A stretch of DNA of 64,000 nt from an uncultured Bacteroidales bacterium (GTDB taxonomy: Bacteria; Bacteroidota; Bacteroidia; Bacteroidales; Muribaculaceae): assembly GCA_905210435.1 (NCBI GenBank), contig CAJLWO010000009.1:1-64000 (forward strand), in the 5' to 3' direction. Made by a program: the position numbers and the translations under genes. Shown piece by piece: positions 59,999-64,000 of the stretch (position 1 is the stretch's first letter; every line of letters starts with the position of its first letter). The notes below the pieces were generated by a model. It was not told where the DNA came from. It worked only from the letters and a program-made list of their open reading frames with translations, and ran no database searches.

Positions 59999-62189
59999 CC
60001 TTTACTCCTTTTATCGTTTTTATTTTCTTTATAAGCATTTTCAGCACGCCTACGTCGTTGACGCCGACCGACAGATGCCCCTGGAACAGGCCGTCGTTTG
60101 AATCGATTGATATGGCACGCAAAGTAATGTCTTTCTCCTTGTTGATGATTGACGTGATATTGGTCACGATACCTATGTCGTCATGACCGACAACCCGCAG
60201 CGTCGTGGCAAACTGGTCGCCGACTTTACCCGACCACCGGGTGGGAACGACACGATAGGGGAAACGCTGACGCATGTGTATGGCATTGGGACAGTCGGCG
60301 CGGTGTATGCTGACCACGCCCTCCGACGATATGAAGCCGAATACTTCGTCGCCGTGTATCGGGTTGCAGCAGCGTGCCAGGCGGTAGTTTATCCCCTTGA
60401 TGTTGTCGCCGATTACGAGAATGTCGCTTGCCGACGCATTGGACGAGTCGTCGGCCACGGGGAGTATGAACTCTTCGGCCGAGCGGGTCTCCGCCTCCGG
60501 CAGATTGCGCCCCGAGGCAAGTTCGTAAGCGTCGGTTACGGTAGTGAAGTCGAGGGTCTCGTTGGCGATGTCGTTGTAGAAATCGGTTACGGTCTTGTAG
60601 CCGAGTTTCTTGATTGTGCGCATCATCGTGGCCTCGTCAAGCTCTATCTTGCGGTTCTTGAAACGGCGCTGTATCATTTCGCGCGCAAGCTCCGAAGCCT
60701 GGTTGGAACGCTCGTTGAGGGTCTGGCGTATCTTCGTGCGGGCTTTCGACGTCACCACGAAGTTAAGCCAATCCTGCTTGGGCGACTGTGCGGCCGAAGT
60801 GAGTATCTCCACCGTGTCGCCGCTCTGCAGCTTGTAGTTTATCTTCTGGTTCTTGCCGTTGACACGTGCCCCGGTGCACTGGCATCCGAGACGAGAGTGT
60901 ATGTTGAACGCGAAGTCGAGCACCGTGGCTCCGAGAGGCAGTTTGTAGAGGTCGCCTTTGGGGGTGAACACAAACACTTCCTTGTCGTAGAAGTCCATCT
61001 TGAAGTTGCGCATAAGCTCCATCGGGCCTTCCGTGCCCCCTTCGAGTATGTTGCGCACCTTGTTCATCCACGAGTCCATCTCACCCTCGCTCTTTATGCC
61101 CTTGTAACGCCAGTGGGCGGCGACGCCCTTTTCAGCCACGAGGTCCATGCGGCGCGTGCGTATCTGCACCTCTACCCAGCGTCCGTCGGGGCCCGATACC
61201 GTTATGTGCAACGACTCATAGCCGTTGGATTTCGGTATGCTTATCCAGTCCTTCATACGGGCCGGATTGGGCTGGTACATGTCGGTGACGATGGAGTAGG
61301 CGAGCCAACATTCGGCTTTCTCGCGCTCCGGCGGAGTGTCGATTATGATGCGTATGGCGAAGAGGTCAAAGATATGGTCTATGTCGTTCTTCTGCTTTAT
61401 CAGCTTGTTCCAGATGGAATAGATTGATTTAGTCCGTCCTTTGATTTCATATTTGATGCCCGATGCGTCGAGTTTCTCACGTACCGGACGTATGAAATCG
61501 GCTATGTAGGCGTCGCGCTTGGCCTTGGTCTCGTTGAGATGGCGCGCAATGTCGTCGAAAGCCTTGCGGTTGGTGTATTTGAGCGACATGTCCTCAATCT
61601 CTCCCTTGATGGCATAGAGGCCGAGACGGTGGGCGAGCGGGGCATACAGGAAGTTGGCCTCATAGGCAACCTCGCGCACAAGCCGTTCGTTGGGATGGTG
61701 ATTGATGAGTTTCATCAGCTCCAGACGGTCGATTATCATGATGATGATGACGCGGATATCCTCGGCAAATATCATCAGAAGCCTGCGGAAGTTGTCGCTC
61801 TCCACGGCCACCTGACGCGAATAGAGCTGGGTGATGTTGCGGAGACCGCCGAGGAGTTTTGCCACATCGTCGCCCCACTGGGCTCTGACGTCGGCCATGG
61901 ATATGAAATCACACTCCACGAGGTTGCGCAGCATTATGGCCGCCACCATGTTGATGTCCGGACTCACGCGGTTGCATAGCGCGTGGGAAGTGTAGAGATT
62001 GTGCACTACCGGACTTATGCCGAAGCGGTCGGGCCGCAGGTGGCCTCCTTTGGCTGCTTCACGCAGCAGGCCGGTGAGAGTGCGCAGTTTGTCGGCGTCG
62101 ATGCCTTGAGCCTCCATCTGGCGGTATAGTCCGCGACAGAGACCGAGCATTGTAGTTTTGCCTGACTGATGTAGTTGTGCGGTTGACAT
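59982..62189 (-). CDS. relA: RelA-like (p)ppGpp synthetase with degenerate hydrolase domain
   Basis: A 735-residue long RelA/SpoT protein that should make (p)ppGpp. The HD hydrolase site is lost: HDxxED reads RNLVEC (88-93) and KLADRLHNM reads MIIDRLELM (151-159). The synthetase domain is intact: RTKSIYS (252-258), the catalytic D275 in IFDLFAIRI, SNGYESLH and VEVQIRT. The TGS domain (FVFTPKGD), zinc-finger-like CCNP domain and ACT domain follow. The ATG at 62189 is preferred to one 33 bases upstream because the -7 element is at 62211-62218. It pairs functionally with the hydrolase-type homologue at 4152-6053. Confidence 0.92.
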   Translation of the reverse strand: MSTAQLHQSGKTTMLGLCRGLYRQMEAQGIDADKLRTLTGLLREAAKGGHLRPDRFGISPVVHNLYTSHALCNRVSPDINMVAAIMLRNLVECDFISMADVRAQWGDDVAKLLGGLRNITQLYSRQVAVESDNFRRLLMIFAEDIRVIIIMIIDRLELMKLINHHPNERLVREVAYEANFLYAPLAHRLGLYAIKGEIEDMSLKYTNRKAFDDIARHLNETKAKRDAYIADFIRPVREKLDASGIKYEIKGRTKSIYSIWNKLIKQKNDIDHIFDLFAIRIIIDTPPEREKAECWLAYSIVTDMYQPNPARMKDWISIPKSNGYESLHITVSGPDGRWVEVQIRTRRMDLVAEKGVAAHWRYKGIKSEGEMDSWMNKVRNILEGGTEGPMELMRNFKMDFYDKEVFVFTPKGDLYKLPLGATVLDFAFNIHSRLGCQCTGARVNGKNQKINYKLQSGDTVEILTSAAQSPKQDWLNFVVTSKARTKIRQTLNERSNQASELAREMIQRRFKNRKIELDEATMMRTIKKLGYKTVTDFYNDIANETLDFTTVTDAYELASGRNLPEAETRSAEEFILPVADDSSNASASDILVIGDNIKGINYRLARCCNPIHGDEVFGFISSEGVVSIHRADCPNAIHMRQRFPYRVVPTRWSGKVGDQFATTLRVVGHDDIGIVTNITSIINKEKDITLRAISIDSNDGLFQGHLSVGVNDVGVLKMLIKKIKTIKGVKDVQRI

Positions 62190-62210
62190 GTGCGTTTTGC
62201 TTTTTATCAA

Positions 62211-62218
62211 CAAAGATA
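62211..62218 (-). promoter_or_regulatory. -7 element of relA
   Basis: TATCTTTG on the minus strand, 21 bases before the ATG. The -33 position is not conserved. Confidence 0.45.
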
Positions 62219-62224
62219 GCAAAA

Positions 62225-62273
62225 AAAACAGAAAAGCAGGCTGAATGGCGATTAAATCGTAGTTTCAGCCTGC
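62225..62273 (-). terminator. Rho-independent terminator of the engB unit
   Basis: GCAGGCTGAA/TTCAGCCTGC perfect 10-bp stem followed on the minus strand by TTTTCTGTTTTTTTT, located between the small gene and relA. Confidence 0.85.
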
Positions 62274-62306
62274 AAAATTTTTTTAATTTTTTAAAGTGTA
62301 GACCGC

Positions 62307-62477
62307 TCATACCGGCTTTCCTTCGTTGCGCGGATTGTTGTTGAGCGTGCAAGTGCGTTCTTTTACCAGTTCTTTTGTGTCGGCATCGTCGTCTGCCTCG
62401 TTGATTGCCACTCCCGGATATGTCTGTTCGGCCTTTTCGATTTCGCTCTTCGGAAGTTTTTCGTCTTTCTTATCCAT
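62307..62477 (-). CDS. small hydrophilic protein, 56 residues
   Basis: An ATG-started frame of 56 codons (MDKKDEKLPKSEIEKAEQ at the start, TYPGVAINEADDDAD in the middle, NNNPRNEGKPV at the end). Composition is charged and acidic with no hydrophobic segment or signal. It lies 80 bases after engB and is closed by a strong terminator, with no other gene between, so it is likely expressed with engB. Function unknown. Confidence 0.6.
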   Translation of the reverse strand: MDKKDEKLPKSEIEKAEQTYPGVAINEADDDADTKELVKERTCTLNNNPRNEGKPV

Positions 62478-62557
62478 AATGTTGATATTTTAGTTAGCTG
62501 TAATGGATGCTTGGCCGGGCCACGGGGCCGCGGTTGAAATATTAACACCGGAAAGAT

Positions 62558-63166
62558 CTAAACGGTTTGCAACGGGAGCTGATTAAGCTGGTCGATATAG
62601 TCGAGGATGGCATCGCGTCCGCGGCGGTCTTCGCTCGATGTGGCGAATATGGGCGGAAGCTCCTCCCACTGCTCGAGAAGGGTAGTGCAGTAGTTGGAAA
62701 TTGATTTTTTGCCGGCTGCCGACGACAGTTTGTCGAGTTTCGTGAACACGATGGCGAAGGGGACACCGTTCTCTCCGAGCCACTGCATGAATTCAAGATC
62801 GATTTTCTGCGGTTTGTGGCGCACGTCAATCAGCAGGAAGAGGGTGGTCATCTGCATGCGGTTGAGGATATAGCTCCGTATGATTTTGTCTATTGCCTGC
62901 CGGCTGTCTTTGCTGCGCTGTGCATAGCCGTAGCCGGGAAGGTCGACTATGTACCATGAATCGTTGATCAGGAAATGATTGATAAGCAGTGTCTTTCCCG
63001 GTTTGGACGATGTCTGGGCCAGCGATTTGTGGCCGGTGAGCATATTGATGAGCGAGGATTTGCCTACGTTGGAGCGGCCTATGAAAGCGTATTCATGACG
63101 GGTGTCGGAGGGGCATTTGTCGACTGACGTATTTGAGATTACGAAGCGTGCGCTGTTGATTATCAT
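62558..63166 (-). CDS. engB: ribosome biogenesis GTPase EngB/YsxC
   Basis: A 202-residue GTPase needed for 50S subunit assembly. G1 is GRSNVGKSSLINML at about 31-44, G3 DLPGYGYA at about 75-82, G4 TKLDK at about 141-145 and G5 in the TSSEDRRG region. The length and the SNTSVDKCP start fit the family. It diverges from trmN6, with -7 elements for both in the 110 bases between. Confidence 0.96.
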   Translation of the reverse strand: MIINSARFVISNTSVDKCPSDTRHEYAFIGRSNVGKSSLINMLTGHKSLAQTSSKPGKTLLINHFLINDSWYIVDLPGYGYAQRSKDSRQAIDKIIRSYILNRMQMTTLFLLIDVRHKPQKIDLEFMQWLGENGVPFAIVFTKLDKLSSAAGKKSISNYCTTLLEQWEELPPIFATSSEDRRGRDAILDYIDQLNQLPLQTV

Positions 63167-63199
63167 GCTTTTGTGAAATGTTTATCTGTTTGTTATATG

Positions 63200-63207
63200 C
63201 AAAGATA
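63200..63207 (-). promoter_or_regulatory. -7 element of engB
   Basis: TATCTTTG on the minus strand, 33 bases before the ATG. No clear -33. Confidence 0.4.
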
Positions 63208-63227
63208 ACCAATTTGGAGATAAATAG

Positions 63228-63258
63228 TTGCGCAAAGGAACTAAAAATTGTAATTTTG
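63228..63258 (+). promoter_or_regulatory. promoter of trmN6
   Basis: TTG (63228-63230), 20 bases, then TAATTTTG (63251-63258), with 18 bases to the ATG; the same layout as the GH13 promoter. Confidence 0.6.
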
Positions 63259-63276
63259 CATTGAATCTGTATCAAA

Positions 63277-64000
63277 ATGAATAAAAATCGCGAATCGACA
63301 TTCCGCTTCAAACAGTTTTCGCTTTCCAACAGCCTCAGTGCCATGAAAGTGGGAACTGACGGCGTGTTGCTTGGCGCATGGGCACAAGTGCCGGGCGATA
63401 AAGCGGACGCCGCCGTGCTCGATGTGGGTTGCGGTACCGGAGTTATCGGACTGATGGTAGCGCAACGCTATCCCGGAGCATCTGTTGTCTGCATAGACGT
63501 CAGCGCGGAGGCCGTGACTGAGTGCGCGGACAATATCGCCCGTTCGCCGTTTGCCGGAAGGGTCGAAGCGCACGAGGCTGATTTCATGCGGTTTGCGAGC
63601 GACCGCCCGTTTGATCTGATAGTGAGCAATCCGCCATTCTTCACCGAACGGATACAATCACCCGACCGGATGCGCGCTGCCGCCCGTCATGACGATAGCC
63701 TGCCGCTTTCGTCGCTTATGCGGGGAGGTGCGGGATTGCTGTCGGATAATGGAAGGTTGGCTTTGGTATTGCCTGCCGGACGTGATGACGAGGCATTGTT
63801 TGAAGCATCACTGGCCGGGCTGGCTCCGACAAGATGCTGCCGCGTGTTTACTCGTGCAGGGAAACCGTCGCGCCGCACTTTGTGGGAGTTTTCCGCTTCG
63901 GCATCGGCTCCGTGCGTCGAGTCGCAATTGTTCATTCAGAACGCCGACGGTACTTTTACTGATGAATACAAGGAATTGCTCAAGGATTTCTATCTTGATT
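63277..64000 (+). CDS. trmN6: tRNA1(Val) adenine-37 N6-methyltransferase, cut by the right edge
   Basis: The first 241 codons of a SAM-dependent methyltransferase lie in the window; the frame is open at the end. The start MNKNRESTFRFKQFSL with AMKVGTDGVLLGAW is typical of the TrmN6 (YfiC) group. The SAM motif is VLDVGCGTGVIG at about 47-58, the acidic CIDVSAE follows, and the catalytic NPPFF is at about 115-119. It modifies A37 of tRNA-Val in E. coli. Only a few residues should be missing. Confidence 0.93.
   Translation, partial: MNKNRESTFRFKQFSLSNSLSAMKVGTDGVLLGAWAQVPGDKADAAVLDVGCGTGVIGLMVAQRYPGASVVCIDVSAEAVTECADNIARSPFAGRVEAHEADFMRFASDRPFDLIVSNPPFFTERIQSPDRMRAAARHDDSLPLSSLMRGGAGLLSDNGRLALVLPAGRDDEALFEASLAGLAPTRCCRVFTRAGKPSRRTLWEFSASASAPCVESQLFIQNADGTFTDEYKELLKDFYLD

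Noticed and set aside
60183..61427. 414-codon open frame on the plus strand
   Set aside because: It lies wholly opposite relA and is an antisense shadow of GC-rich codons. No family resemblance and no promoter.

Overview
The window is a chromosomal segment of a Bacteroidales bacterium, most likely a gut member of the Muribaculaceae or a close relative. This is inferred from gene content (serine palmitoyltransferase, meso-diaminopimelate dehydrogenase, a T9SS plug-like protein, two long RelA/SpoT proteins, rubrerythrins beside a catalase, host-glycan hydrolases) and from the promoters. Many genes and both tRNAs are preceded by the Bacteroidetes pattern TTTG or TTG, then 19-20 bases, then TAnnTTTG, and Shine-Dalgarno sequences are not evident. 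I see no phage, insertion sequence, CRISPR array or rRNA. The sequence is almost entirely core chromosome.

Layout. 0-12 kb: a GH95 fucosidase-like enzyme, a HigB/HigA toxin-antitoxin pair, a SpoT-like (p)ppGpp hydrolase with a LuxR-type regulator 9 bases behind it, a MalS-like GH13 protein whose catalytic motifs are degraded, and a GH2 enzyme with an F5/8C domain. 12-19 kb: ung, T9SS plug and DUF3109 genes, tRNA-Arg(CCG), a GH35 beta-galactosidase and two overlapping glycosyltransferases. 19-26.5 kb: catalase, nitroreductase, TcdA, a cysteine-rich small protein, reverse rubrerythrin, serine palmitoyltransferase and rubrerythrin. 26.5-39 kb: lgt-ddh, pta-ackA, rplS, ndk and an M23/LysM peptidase, recG, ispD, lpxH and a MIP18-like protein. 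38.8-49 kb: a beta-barrel protein, a lipoprotein, a MINPP-like phosphatase and galE, then a run of genes transcribed leftward from 48.7 kb (PD40 protein, PHP phosphatase, exported zinc-finger protein, metA, U32 protein). 49-64 kb: tRNA-Ser(GCT), a lipoprotein, a tyrosine-phosphatase/ADP-ribosylglycohydrolase fusion, hemW, an AddB-like nuclease, holB, metF, a lipoprotein, a synthetase-type RelA, a 56-codon small gene, engB and the start of trmN6 at the right edge.

The most notable points are these. The two RelA/SpoT paralogues have complementary losses of catalytic residues, so synthesis and hydrolysis of (p)ppGpp look split between two proteins. The GH13 protein has lost the general acid and other catalytic residues. 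Three genes have TAnnTTTG exactly four bases before ATG, which predicts leaderless mRNAs. A phosphatase/ADP-ribosylglycohydrolase fusion is present. MetA carries E111, predicting acetyl-CoA rather than succinyl-CoA use. Several families of short palindromic intergenic repeats recur across the window, sometimes stacked in one gap.
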